DNA from: Candidatus Kaiserbacteria bacterium | GTDB lineage: Bacteria > Patescibacteriota > Minisyncoccia > Phycocordibacterales > UBA2100 | Assembly (NCBI GenBank): GCA_016217925.1 | Contig: JACRFK010000003.1 | Span: 335,656 to 376,200 of the forward strand | Reading direction: 5' to 3' | DNA length: 40,545 nt | Shown: positions 8,533 to 16,981 of the stretch, piece after piece | Layout of the letters: every line of letters starts with the position of its first letter | How positions within the stretch are numbered: position 1 is the first letter of the stretch | Program-made: the position numbers and the translations under genes | The notes under the pieces: model-generated | What the model was told of the DNA's origin: nothing | Database searches by the model: none | What the model saw: the letters and a program-made list of their open reading frames with translations, nothing else

Positions 8533-10389
8533 TTATCGTGGGAGACCCCACTTCAGAGCGTCTTGATAATCAGGCTTGAGGTCGAGGGCACGCTGGATGT
8601 CCACTGCGGCAGCTGCCGTATCGCCTTTTACTTGGTCCAGAAAGGCACGGGTATACGGGACCCGCGGATCAACGGGGGCGAGTAGAGCTGCTCGGTAGAG
8701 CGCACCTGAAGCAGCATCGGCTGCATTCGGAAGAGAGAACTGTGCGAGCAAAATGTAGAGTGAGGCGCGTGCGAGCCATACTCTGTAGTCACGCGGGTCA
8801 GATACGGTTGCACGATCGGAATAGCCAACCGATTTATTTATCGCCGTGTTGAGCTCGGTCGTATTCGCATCTTTCCCGGACATCGTTGATGACACAAGCG
8901 AGAGAGCCGCGGCGGCATCGGCATTCGAGGCGTGGATTTGGTACTCTGCAGTGGGCCATGCATCTGCCGCTTTCTCAAAGAGCGGCGCGGCACTCGCGTT
9001 GCTGTGCGCGTCAGCATTTATCATGGTCGCAGCTTGACCATGGTACCAGGCACCGGCGAACTGGTGCGCCGACACCCACATGAAGACGGCGCCGGCCCCT
9101 ATGAGCAGGACCACGATACAATACCGCACCCACGGAGACAGCTCGCGGAAGACGTGAAGCTCTTGTGTGAAGAGAAATCTCAAAGAGAAACCGAGAGAAA
9201 GCCCCGCCATGACGAAGAGCGGTACCCCCACGGGATACCACAGCATTGAGAGGAAGAGAAAACAACAAAGAACGAAGCACGCCTCAAAAACTCCTTGTTC
9301 CTCGACCGCAATGTGCGAAAGGGATACCTCCCCCGCTTTTGACAGGAACCGCACGACGAGCACCGCCGGACCCAAGAAGAGAGCAAAAAGCCCAAGCATT
9401 CCGAGTGTTACCGCAAATGTCGTTATCGTGCTGTACGAAGATACGGGATCGAAATTCCAGAGTGGGGTCATGTTTATTTCCTGCGGCCGATACGCATTCC
9501 ACGCATAGGAGAAAGAATTCGGACCCGTACCAAAAAGAGCGGTGCCCAAAGAATGAGTATATGCAGGCCCGATAATGAGCTGGGTCGCCAAGAACGATGG
9601 GTACGCATTCACGGTCGTACCACGGGGCTGACCGAGGCCAAACATGAGAAATGTGAGGAGGAGTATGCTTGCGAACGCTGTTGCGAAAGGGAATTGTGAA
9701 TATGCCGACCCCTTGTCTGATGCGAGTGTGAGGATGACAGCAATAATCCCCATGGCAATGCCGATACCCGCAGCAGCGGGATCAAAAAAAGCCGCAAAGC
9801 CGCCGAGGAGCACGGTGGCAGCGGCTCCGTACACACCACGCCGACGCCCCGGCCCGTCACGATCGAAAAGCAACGCCGCTAGAAGCGCCGTGGAACACAG
9901 AACATATGACAGATGAGGCCATGTGCCGCTCAGAGGCTTGAGCACATCCAGGCCAAACCATAGGAATGCGGCGCCGAACGCGCCGACAACTCCCGCCATG
10001 AGATACGTATACAAGAACCAGCGGGGAGCTCGTGACAAAGCGGAAAACCCGATCGCGATCGCTGCGGCAAAGAGAACGAGAGAGCCGACCGTCCCCGGCT
10101 CGAAGCCGTTACCGAATACCGAGTAAATACCGGCTTGCGTCTGAATGCTCGAGAACGCCGCGACGAGTACGATCGGTACGCCGAGGAGCACTATGGGTCG
10201 AAATGAGAAACGAGTATTAAAAATGACTGCGACGGCGTAGATACAGAGGGCGATACCGAACGCAAACGCGGTCAATATCCCCTGTTGTTGGGGAAGATTC
10301 ATTCCACCGATGGGGACCGCCGCGACAGCTAAGACCGCAATAGAGAACGGGAGAAACGTGCTTGCGAATAACGACAATAAACGTGCCAT
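8533..10389 (-). CDS. O-antigen ligase/Wzy-like polytopic membrane protein with TPR-like C-terminus
   Basis: Many hydrophobic segments; LFGTGPNSFSYAWNAYRP motif; C-terminal AAVDIQRALDLKPDYQDALKW TPR-like. ORF opens at 10476; MARLLSLF at 10389 is more likely. Confidence 0.75.
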   Translation of the reverse strand: MARLLSLFASTFLPFSIAVLAVAAVPIGGMNLPQQQGILTAFAFGIALCIYAVAVIFNTRFSFRPIVLLGVPIVLVAAFSSIQTQAGIYSVFGNGFEPGTVGSLVLFAAAIAIGFSALSRAPRWFLYTYLMAGVVGAFGAAFLWFGLDVLKPLSGTWPHLSYVLCSTALLAALLFDRDGPGRRRGVYGAAATVLLGGFAAFFDPAAAGIGIAMGIIAVILTLASDKGSAYSQFPFATAFASILLLTFLMFGLGQPRGTTVNAYPSFLATQLIIGPAYTHSLGTALFGTGPNSFSYAWNAYRPQEINMTPLWNFDPVSSYSTITTFAVTLGMLGLFALFLGPAVLVVRFLSKAGEVSLSHIAVEEQGVFEACFVLCCFLFLSMLWYPVGVPLFVMAGLSLGFSLRFLFTQELHVFRELSPWVRYCIVVLLIGAGAVFMWVSAHQFAGAWYHGQAATMINADAHSNASAAPLFEKAADAWPTAEYQIHASNADAAAALSLVSSTMSGKDANTTELNTAINKSVGYSDRATVSDPRDYRVWLARASLYILLAQFSLPNAADAASGALYRAALLAPVDPRVPYTRAFLDQVKGDTAAAAVDIQRALDLKPDYQDALKWGLPR

Positions 10390-10476
10390 ATAGAATTGTG
10401 CTGTAAAAGTGTACCATTTCCGACCCTGGCGATACCGGCTCAGAATGTAATCCCTCCGTGTGGTATCGTATCTCAC

Positions 10477-10899
10477 ATGCGATCCGCGATATTCGTGCTT
10501 TTGCTATTCATTTCCTTCGGAGGCGGGGTGAGCACTGCCTACGTGCTTATAACCCCTGTCCACATCGAGGAAGGGCTCGCAGACCGCCCCCAGGTTGACG
10601 TTATCCAACATGGGACCATCGTGGCGCGTGGGATTATCGTAGGAGTTAACACGCAGGCGCGTGTGTTCCTTTTGGAACGACTGAGCCCATTCGATCCAAG
10701 CACAACAACGCGGCTAGAAATTAACTATGGCGACAAGCACATTCGGTACGCGGACAGATCAGTCTCCAGTGACGATGGTCTTGGTGCACCTGTCGTTATT
10801 AGCTCAGGTATTGTCAATCTGCCCGTCCGTGCGTTTATAAAGAATCAGGTGGGACCCTTTGAAGTGGACGATATAGCGAGCCCAGCACCGCATCCATGA
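10477..10899 (+). CDS. Hypothetical exported/membrane-anchored protein
   Basis: MRSAIFVLLLFISFGGGVSTAYVLI signal/TM; coupled to the next gene by a 4-nt overlap. Confidence 0.65.
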   Translation: MRSAIFVLLLFISFGGGVSTAYVLITPVHIEEGLADRPQVDVIQHGTIVARGIIVGVNTQARVFLLERLSPFDPSTTTRLEINYGDKHIRYADRSVSSDDGLGAPVVISSGIVNLPVRAFIKNQVGPFEVDDIASPAPHP

Positions 10900-11366
10900 A
10901 CTACACGCCTCACGGAAAACGTCAATGGAAAATGGTAGCGGGGGGGGCGCTCCTTTGCGCTGTATTCGGTTTTCTTTTATATGCAGCGATCGTCTATTAC
11001 GTATCATACAAGAGAGTCTCGACGCACTTGCAAAGTACCGCATCAGCGCTAGTGGCGTCAGGAACCATGCGTTATGGGACCGTGCAGTTGTTCGACGACA
11101 AGACTGGGGCAATGACCGTCCGGTTGTTAAATCCGTTTACCACGAACCTTACCACGCAGGATCTACAGGTCGTGATAATGCCAGGAACCATCTTGCTGCA
11201 CGAAGAATTATCCATGCGTCCGGACGGGACCGTGACGGGCGTATCTAGCATCGTGCCGGGCACGTCTTCCGGCCTGACCCCGGGGACACGCGTCCGTATC
11301 TACATCTCCCCCTTCGCGGGCGGTGTCATGCGAGCTCATGCGATCGTATACGGAAACCCGTTCTGA
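10896..11366 (+). CDS. Hypothetical membrane-anchored protein, possible distant paralog of the upstream gene
   Basis: N-terminal TM GGALLCAVFGFLLYAAIVYYV; ATGA overlap with 10477-10899; shared G-T-x-x-x-G and LLNPF/LLERLSPF patterns. Confidence 0.65.
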   Translation: MNYTPHGKRQWKMVAGGALLCAVFGFLLYAAIVYYVSYKRVSTHLQSTASALVASGTMRYGTVQLFDDKTGAMTVRLLNPFTTNLTTQDLQVVIMPGTILLHEELSMRPDGTVTGVSSIVPGTSSGLTPGTRVRIYISPFAGGVMRAHAIVYGNPF

Positions 11367-11451
11367 TCTGAAAACAAGGGTGACCTGAGTGGGGACCAGA
11401 AAGGTAACGAAACACGGGCGGCCCCAGAGAACACGTCCAACGGGCAATGCC

Positions 11452-11480
11452 TTGAAAAAGGGCATGCTCTTGTCTATACT
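11452..11480 (+). promoter_or_regulatory. Sigma70-type promoter for the Bug/TctC gene
   Basis: TTGAAA (11452-11457), 17-bp spacer, TATACT (11475-11480); SD-like gggagga upstream of ATG 11524. Confidence 0.7.
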
Positions 11481-11489
11481 CTCGCTGGG

Positions 11490-11505
11490 ACCGTAATCCT
11501 ACGGT
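11490..11505 (+). repeat. Perfect 6-bp inverted repeat in the predicted 5' UTR
   Basis: ACCGTA-ATCC-TACGGT just downstream of the predicted -10. Confidence 0.55.
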
Positions 11506-11523
11506 CAAATTGGGAGGACGACG

Positions 11524-12546
11524 ATGAAGATGTTAAATCTGCTGAGATGCATGCTCGCAGCATGCGTGCTTGCATACGCGACCGTCGGCTCTGCGCTGGG
11601 ACAAGAAGCTTTCCCCAGCCGGACCATCCACATCATCGCGCCGGTTCCGCCGGCGTCGGTACTCGACATATCCGCACGTCGCATCGCGGAGATCCTTGCC
11701 GAAAAGCACGGATGGACAATCGTCGTCGAGAATGTGATTGGCGCAGGCGGCGAAGTCGGCGCCCAACGATGCGCACTAGCACCAAAGGACGCCTACACGC
11801 TCTGCGTGCTGCACACGGGGGCGCTGGTCACGGCGCCTATCAACCGCGTGACGCGTGGTGAGGGCCTTTTGTATAAGCCCTCGTCATTCGACCTGCTCGC
11901 AGGTGACGCAAAACACACGCACGCGCTCGTGGTGCGTGCGAAGCTCGGGTCATCGCTTGCGGACGTGATCAAATACGCCCGCGAGCACGGGCCGATCAAG
12001 ATCGGCTATACCTTCCAGAACGGCAACACGGGGGCACATCTTCTCGCCTCCGTTCTCAACGTGAATAAGCCCGGAACGGAAAAGAAGAACATGGGCATTC
12101 CGCTGATGTCGTCCAAAGGGGGCGGCGACGCCGGGCTGATGTTGGAATTGCTAAGCCCCAATGAAGACATGGACGCTGCGTTCGTGAACATCTCGGTCAT
12201 CCGCCCGCACATGGGTAAGGACCAGATTCGCGTTGTGGGCGTTCTCGGCCTCAAGCGCAGCGTGTTCATGCCGGACGTCCCAACCCTGCACGAGCAAGCA
12301 GGCGGCGAGGCCTACGGCAAGGTCATCGGCTGGAGTGCGTATTCTGTACCGGCCGGCACTCCGAAGGACCGCGAGGAGATCCTCACCAAGGCCCTGCTCG
12401 AGGCGATGAAGGACCCCCGCTTCGTCAAAGGCCTTGAGAACGCGTGGGTCGAGCCGTACCCTCGCACCCCGGAAGCTGTCCGGACAGAGCTCGATGGGGA
12501 CATCGCCTGGTACCAGTCGTACAAGGAAAGTCCCGCATCTCGATAA
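11524..12546 (+). CDS. Bug/TctC-family tripartite tricarboxylate transporter solute-binding protein
   Basis: Signal peptide ...VLAYATVGSALGQEAFP; SRTIHIIAPVPPASVLDISARRIAEIL, VVENVIGAGGEVGAQ, PDVPTLHEQ, WSAYSVPAGTPKD, typical of Bug proteins. Confidence 0.88.
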   Translation: MKMLNLLRCMLAACVLAYATVGSALGQEAFPSRTIHIIAPVPPASVLDISARRIAEILAEKHGWTIVVENVIGAGGEVGAQRCALAPKDAYTLCVLHTGALVTAPINRVTRGEGLLYKPSSFDLLAGDAKHTHALVVRAKLGSSLADVIKYAREHGPIKIGYTFQNGNTGAHLLASVLNVNKPGTEKKNMGIPLMSSKGGGDAGLMLELLSPNEDMDAAFVNISVIRPHMGKDQIRVVGVLGLKRSVFMPDVPTLHEQAGGEAYGKVIGWSAYSVPAGTPKDREEILTKALLEAMKDPRFVKGLENAWVEPYPRTPEAVRTELDGDIAWYQSYKESPASR

Positions 12547-12568
12547 GCGGTAACACGACTTCGAGACC

Positions 12569-12600
12569 CCGGCGGCATGCGTATGCCGCCGGATTTTTTT
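12569..12600 (+). terminator. Intrinsic terminator downstream of the Bug gene
   Basis: CCGGCGGCAT-GCGT-ATGCCGCCGG perfect 10-bp stem followed by ATTTTTTT. Confidence 0.9.
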
Positions 12601-13294
12601 AATTATCTGAAAGGACGAATGACTCCACAGACCCGTCCGCGAGCTTCGACTGTACGGCGATGCGTATTCCCGTATCGTACCCCGTGATGGGCGTGACGAG
12701 CGGCAACAATTTCGTGACGACAAGTGAACCGCCTGCGTCTATTTTGCAATCCGGCGCGACGGAAAAGACCGGTGCCTTTGAAAGCGGCGCTTCCGCGATG
12801 ACGCCCGTTTCCGGCAGCGTAAGCACGAGACGTACCTGCTTCGCAAACGGCGCGAGCGGCAATAGCGACGCCGGGTCAAACGATGCGTCGAGTATTGATA
12901 TGGCGAGCAGAGGCTCAGCGCGGGACCGTAGGTACGACACCAACTTTATGCACGATTCTGCATCCGCTATGAGCTGATCTATTTGATACTTCTCAGCCGT
13001 ATACACGGCAATGTCCAAGTCGAGCTCACCGATGAGCGGCACCATCGCGCGTTCGTAGCACCACATCGACTTCTCTATCGCTTCGTGAGCATCCAGCATA
13101 AAGACCATCGGCCGCTTTGAAATAATTCCATAGGGCTCGCGCTTGATATCGTCAAAGCTCCATTCTGACAAAAAATCTCCGTCGTTGGTGTGAACGATCT
13201 TCACGAGCGACTTCTCGTCCTTGGAGCGGCGTTCCCGAAGTGCTACCCGCATGAAATCCGCTCTGGAGCGGACCTGTAGGAACGTCCCGGTCAT
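12599..13294 (-). CDS. Truncated, catalytically degenerate ligase-like partner (cassette B)
   Basis: Paralog of 2632-3396 (SEWSFDDIKREPYGIISKRPMVFMLDAHEAIEKSMWC; ISILDASFD; VVTKLLPLVTPITGYD); no P-loop. Confidence 0.7.
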   Translation of the reverse strand: MTGTFLQVRSRADFMRVALRERRSKDEKSLVKIVHTNDGDFLSEWSFDDIKREPYGIISKRPMVFMLDAHEAIEKSMWCYERAMVPLIGELDLDIAVYTAEKYQIDQLIADAESCIKLVSYLRSRAEPLLAISILDASFDPASLLPLAPFAKQVRLVLTLPETGVIAEAPLSKAPVFSVAPDCKIDAGGSLVVTKLLPLVTPITGYDTGIRIAVQSKLADGSVESFVLSDN

Positions 13295-14418
13295 GATGGT
13301 CTCAGTCTGAGCGTGACGTCCTTACTCTGCTTCGGGAACGGCTGAGATACTGCGACGACCTCGAGCGGGACAAAGTAACCCTTCAAAACGGCTTGGGCAA
13401 GCGTGAGGGTAGTGGAGATAAAAAGTCGCTCGGCAAAAAGCACACGCACCTGCTCAAGCTCGGATGTGTTCAATACACTACTCTTCCGGAACACGGAGAG
13501 TATAATGCCACCCTTGGATTCTTCGACCGTCCCGGCGATGTATGCCTCCGCACGATAATCAGATATGTACTCACCGAGCGACAAGGCGACCCGATCAAAC
13601 TCCTCACGGCGCAAGATAGCTCCGGCAAGCTTGATATAATCATACCCGGTGCGCCCGACTACTTCAAAACTAACCGACTCACCGCACCGGCACGGGCCGT
13701 CGATTATTTTTCCCATATCGCCAATGCGGTACCGACGTACTTTTTGATCTCGGTATATTGTTTTTGTGACGAGGATATCGCCCACGCCATCCTTGTCGGG
13801 ATCATCTATCTCGATAAACGTGTTCGGCAACGGATGGTATATCGTGGTCGGATCATACGGACAAGCCCCTGCAACAACGCCCACTTCGGAAGAACCGTAA
13901 AACGTGTCTATCCGCGCGTGCGGATACTGCTGCAGAAAATACTTTTGCGCAGCTGCGCCCACATGTTCCCCCCCCGCGACTATCACTTTCACACCACGAC
14001 GAACATCCGCCGGCATACGCGAAGAGATTTTCACCATAACTGATGGGAGACCGAGAAGTGCATCGGGAGCAAACTGTTGAAGCAATGTGTCAATGTGCGG
14101 CGTAACATCCCCCCCGTCGAGAATCAGCATGTGCCGTCGGAGCGCGCCGCTCTTGCGCATGTTCATCGCCTGTGTGAGGCGCGTTGAACGCGATCCAAAA
14201 AAAGCAGCGATAATATCGGATGCGTCTGCATAGTAACGAGCGTTTTGCACCGGATCGAACTGTCTCACAACCATGACAGGACCGCTGCCCGATGTTCCGG
14301 ACGTCAACCGTAAGGCATAGGTATCAGCCGGATCCCCTGGTGCACGCGAAACAAAGTCGGCAACGGTCCGCATCCCCAATTCCACCACGTCGGCTCGCTC
14401 CATGGGAGCACCCGCCAT
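13291..14418 (-). CDS. PaaK/LuxE-like adenylate-forming ligase (cassette B)
   Basis: RLTSGTSGSGPVMVVRQ, FYGSSEVG, RYRIGDMG, CRCG, VVGRTGYDYIKLAGAILRREE. 4-nt overlap with its partner gene. Confidence 0.85.
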   Translation of the reverse strand: MAGAPMERADVVELGMRTVADFVSRAPGDPADTYALRLTSGTSGSGPVMVVRQFDPVQNARYYADASDIIAAFFGSRSTRLTQAMNMRKSGALRRHMLILDGGDVTPHIDTLLQQFAPDALLGLPSVMVKISSRMPADVRRGVKVIVAGGEHVGAAAQKYFLQQYPHARIDTFYGSSEVGVVAGACPYDPTTIYHPLPNTFIEIDDPDKDGVGDILVTKTIYRDQKVRRYRIGDMGKIIDGPCRCGESVSFEVVGRTGYDYIKLAGAILRREEFDRVALSLGEYISDYRAEAYIAGTVEESKGGIILSVFRKSSVLNTSELEQVRVLFAERLFISTTLTLAQAVLKGYFVPLEVVAVSQPFPKQSKDVTLRLRPS

Positions 14419-14419
14419 G

Positions 14420-14626
14420 TTATTGAAGGAAGCCTCCGCAGTTGATAAAGAGCATCTTGTTCGGGTTCTGGTTCGGGTTCTGTCTCATCAGGCACTCATC
14501 GCCCGATGCAAGCCTTGACGTACTGCTATACGTGAAAAATTGCTCTATAAATATGTGGAGTGAGAAGCCCGCAATGACCGCTGCAATGACCGTAGCTACT
14601 TGGGGGGTCGTGTATCTCTCAGGCAT
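14420..14626 (-). CDS. Small single-TM protein with C-terminal C-x17-C-G-G-F-L-Q tail (cassette B)
   Basis: MPERYTTPQVATVIAAVIAGFSLHIFIEQFF...GDECLMRQNPNQNPNKMLFINCGGFLQ (68 aa), immediately upstream of the ligase; the ORF track entry (14420-14905) is an over-extension. Confidence 0.75.
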   Translation of the reverse strand: MPERYTTPQVATVIAAVIAGFSLHIFIEQFFTYSSTSRLASGDECLMRQNPNQNPNKMLFINCGGFLQ

Positions 14627-14681
14627 TGTCCCATTGTAACGTGCGCTTGCCCATACGCAAGCAGCCGCGCATAATGAGCGC

Positions 14682-15032
14682 GTGTCGCAGATTAAGATAT
14701 TGACGGGAATAGATATTGTGGATATAGGCCGATTCGAGAAAGCGCTTAAGGAAGGTGGAGAGCGCCTGCTTTCCCGCATGTTTCTTCCATCCGAAAGAAG
14801 TAAAATATCAGGCCAGCATTTGGCCGGCATTTTTGCCGCCAAGGAAGCAGTCGTAAAGGCGCTCTCAATTACCCGGGAATCGTGGCTCCTGATCGAGATA
14901 CTCAACGAGCCATCAGGAAAGCCTCGCGCTGTTGTACATGCGGATATTTCCTACGATGTGATCGGCTGTGACATAAGCATTGCACACGACGGCGGAACGG
15001 CTATAGCGAATTGCGTCGTCCTAGTGTCATGA
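14682..15032 (+). CDS. acpS: Holo-[acyl-carrier-protein] synthase (4'-phosphopantetheinyl transferase, AcpS type)
   Basis: GIDIVDIGRFEKAL, FAAKEAVVKAL, DISIAHD; GTG start. Confidence 0.9.
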   Translation: MSQIKILTGIDIVDIGRFEKALKEGGERLLSRMFLPSERSKISGQHLAGIFAAKEAVVKALSITRESWLLIEILNEPSGKPRAVVHADISYDVIGCDISIAHDGGTAIANCVVLVS

Positions 15033-15325
15033 ACGGTACGGGACACACTGCAGCCCATGTCGACACACCCGAAATTCGGGATGCTGTTTTTACTGTTCTC
15101 GAACACATAACGCAAACACAGTTTTCCTTGGACGACATGGATGCTAACCTCTTTGACGAAGACTTGCTGGACTCTCTCGGTTTGATCCAGACGATCGTCA
15201 CGCTTTCCGAGAAGTTCAATATCGATACTCCGCCCGCATCCGTTGAGCGCGATCAGTGGTCTACGCCACGCAAGATCATCACGACGGTCACATCGCGACT
15301 CGCACACGCGAACGAGACTTTGTAG
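15029..15325 (+). CDS. dltC: DltC-like D-alanyl carrier protein
   Basis: LDSLGLIQ phosphopantetheine site; ERDQWSTPRKIITTV resembles DltC DRDEWATPNKIV; ATG overlaps the acpS stop. Confidence 0.82.
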   Translation: MNGTGHTAAHVDTPEIRDAVFTVLEHITQTQFSLDDMDANLFDEDLLDSLGLIQTIVTLSEKFNIDTPPASVERDQWSTPRKIITTVTSRLAHANETL

Positions 15326-15334
15326 AAATGACCT

Positions 15335-15502
15335 ATGTCAATTGAAGAATATTGGCGAGCCTTCAAGAAATTCTCTGACCGACCAACTGTGTCGCGCGCG
15401 GGACGAGCGCTTTATTATATTGGCATTATAACCATCCTCATTATCATGTACGGTCATCTCGAATTCACCCCAAAATTGCTTTTCTTTCGACCTGTGTACT
15501 GA
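15335..15502 (+). CDS. dltX: DltX-like microprotein (55 aa, single TM)
   Basis: Manual translation: MSIEEYWRAFKKFSDRPTVSRAGRALYYIGIITILIIMYGHLEFTPKLLFFRPVY; located immediately upstream of dltA as in Firmicute dltXABCD; absent from the ORF track. Confidence 0.75.
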   Translation: MSIEEYWRAFKKFSDRPTVSRAGRALYYIGIITILIIMYGHLEFTPKLLFFRPVY

Positions 15503-15505
15503 CAT

Positions 15506-16981
15506 ATGGATATCCTCGAGAAGATCGAATCTTTGGCCTTGCAAACGCCGGATCATTCTGCGTATATAAGCGGCGAGCGAACACTGACATACGGAGAATT
15601 AGCGCAACAGTCGGACGTTGTCGCTGCTTTTTTGCGGTCAAACGCACCATGGCAAAAACAGCACCCGCCGATTGCCGTCTACGGACACAAAGAGCCGGAG
15701 ATGCTCATCGCATTTCTTGGATGCATCAAGGCGGGACACGCATACGTCCCCGTTGACGCGTCGATCCCGGACGAGCGTGCGCGGGATATCGTCGAACTAT
15801 CGCACGCCGCCACTACGCTCACGCCGGAGAACATTGCGGAAATTGTAAGAAACAATCCGCTTACGAAGAGCGGGCCATGGCGCGCGCCAAAGGGCGACGA
15901 ACCGTTCTATATCATGTTCACGTCCGGTAGCACCGGGCGACCGAAAGGCGTGATAATCACCGCCGATAATGTGGGAAGTTTTCTGCATTGGATGCTTGAT
16001 GAGCAGAAGTTCATAACACAAGCAGAGGTATTTTTGGATCAGGCCCCGTATTCATTCGACATGTCCGTCATGAGCGTATTCCCGAGTCTCGTGACCGGAA
16101 ACACCCTCTGGAGCATCTCGAAAGATGACATACTTGATCCGGCGCGTATGTATCGACGCCTCGCGGGATCGCACATCACGACATGGGCATCAACCCCATC
16201 GTTCGCGCGCCTGTGTCTTGCAGAAAAGACATTTGCCGAACCGCTGCTACCCGGCATAAAGCGCTTTCTCTTCTGCGGCGAGACGCTCTCACCGCATGTC
16301 GCATCTTCTCTCATGGAACGATTCCCTCACGCCGAAATATGGAACACATATGGCCCGACGGAGGCGACCGTCGCAACGACGTCCGTTCGCGTTGACCAAG
16401 GCCTCATCCGGAAGTATGACCGCATTCCTCTCGGCTACCCAAGATCACAAGGAAAGGTACGTATTATGAGAGACGGTGTAGAGTTGCCGGTCGGAGACAG
16501 CGGCGAGATCGTCATAACCGGCCCACATGTGAGTCCGGGCTACCTCGATGACCCTGTGCTGACACAGTGTGTATTTTTCGAAACCGACGGCATCCGCTCA
16601 TACCGCACCGGCGACCGAGGATATGTGCGCGATGGTCTTCTTTTCTTCGAAGGTCGGCTCGATGACCAGATAAAATTGCATGGATACCGGATCGAGATCG
16701 GAGACATTGAAACAAATCTTAGAATGCTGCCCGGCGTCCACGATGCGGCGGTAATCGTGAAGACGGAAAATGGAACGCCCAACTCATTGGCCGCGTTCGT
16801 CATTCTCACGTCGGGACATACCGCTCGTGATCCAACGATAGCTCGCTCACTGCGCGCGCAACTTGGTAAACGTCTCCCGCTCTATATGGTCCCCCGCACC
16901 ATCCGGTTCGTAGGCCACTTTCCGCTCACTGCGAACGGGAAAGTAGATCGGACGCAGCTCGCCGAACATCATCACGCATGA
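15506..16981 (+). CDS. dltA: D-alanine--D-alanyl carrier protein ligase DltA
   Basis: FTSGSTGRPKGV, LDQAPYSFDMSVM, RFLFCGE (DltA Cys), WNTYGPTEATVA, YRTGD, DDQIKLHGYRIE, NGKVDR. Confidence 0.9.
   Translation: MDILEKIESLALQTPDHSAYISGERTLTYGELAQQSDVVAAFLRSNAPWQKQHPPIAVYGHKEPEMLIAFLGCIKAGHAYVPVDASIPDERARDIVELSHAATTLTPENIAEIVRNNPLTKSGPWRAPKGDEPFYIMFTSGSTGRPKGVIITADNVGSFLHWMLDEQKFITQAEVFLDQAPYSFDMSVMSVFPSLVTGNTLWSISKDDILDPARMYRRLAGSHITTWASTPSFARLCLAEKTFAEPLLPGIKRFLFCGETLSPHVASSLMERFPHAEIWNTYGPTEATVATTSVRVDQGLIRKYDRIPLGYPRSQGKVRIMRDGVELPVGDSGEIVITGPHVSPGYLDDPVLTQCVFFETDGIRSYRTGDRGYVRDGLLFFEGRLDDQIKLHGYRIEIGDIETNLRMLPGVHDAAVIVKTENGTPNSLAAFVILTSGHTARDPTIARSLRAQLGKRLPLYMVPRTIRFVGHFPLTANGKVDRTQLAEHHHA

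Noticed and set aside
12151-12723. 190-aa minus ORF overlapping the Bug gene
   Set aside because: Antisense to a clear Bug/TctC CDS and crosses its terminator; shadow ORF.
14420-14905. 161-aa version of microprotein B
   Set aside because: The upstream part is antisense to acpS; the internal ATG at 14626 gives a TM microprotein matching the other two copies.
15506-16981. NRPS adenylation domain
   Set aside because: Stand-alone, DltA-type motifs (LDQAPYSFDMSVM, FLFCGE) with adjacent DltC/DltX/MBOAT genes fit DltA better.
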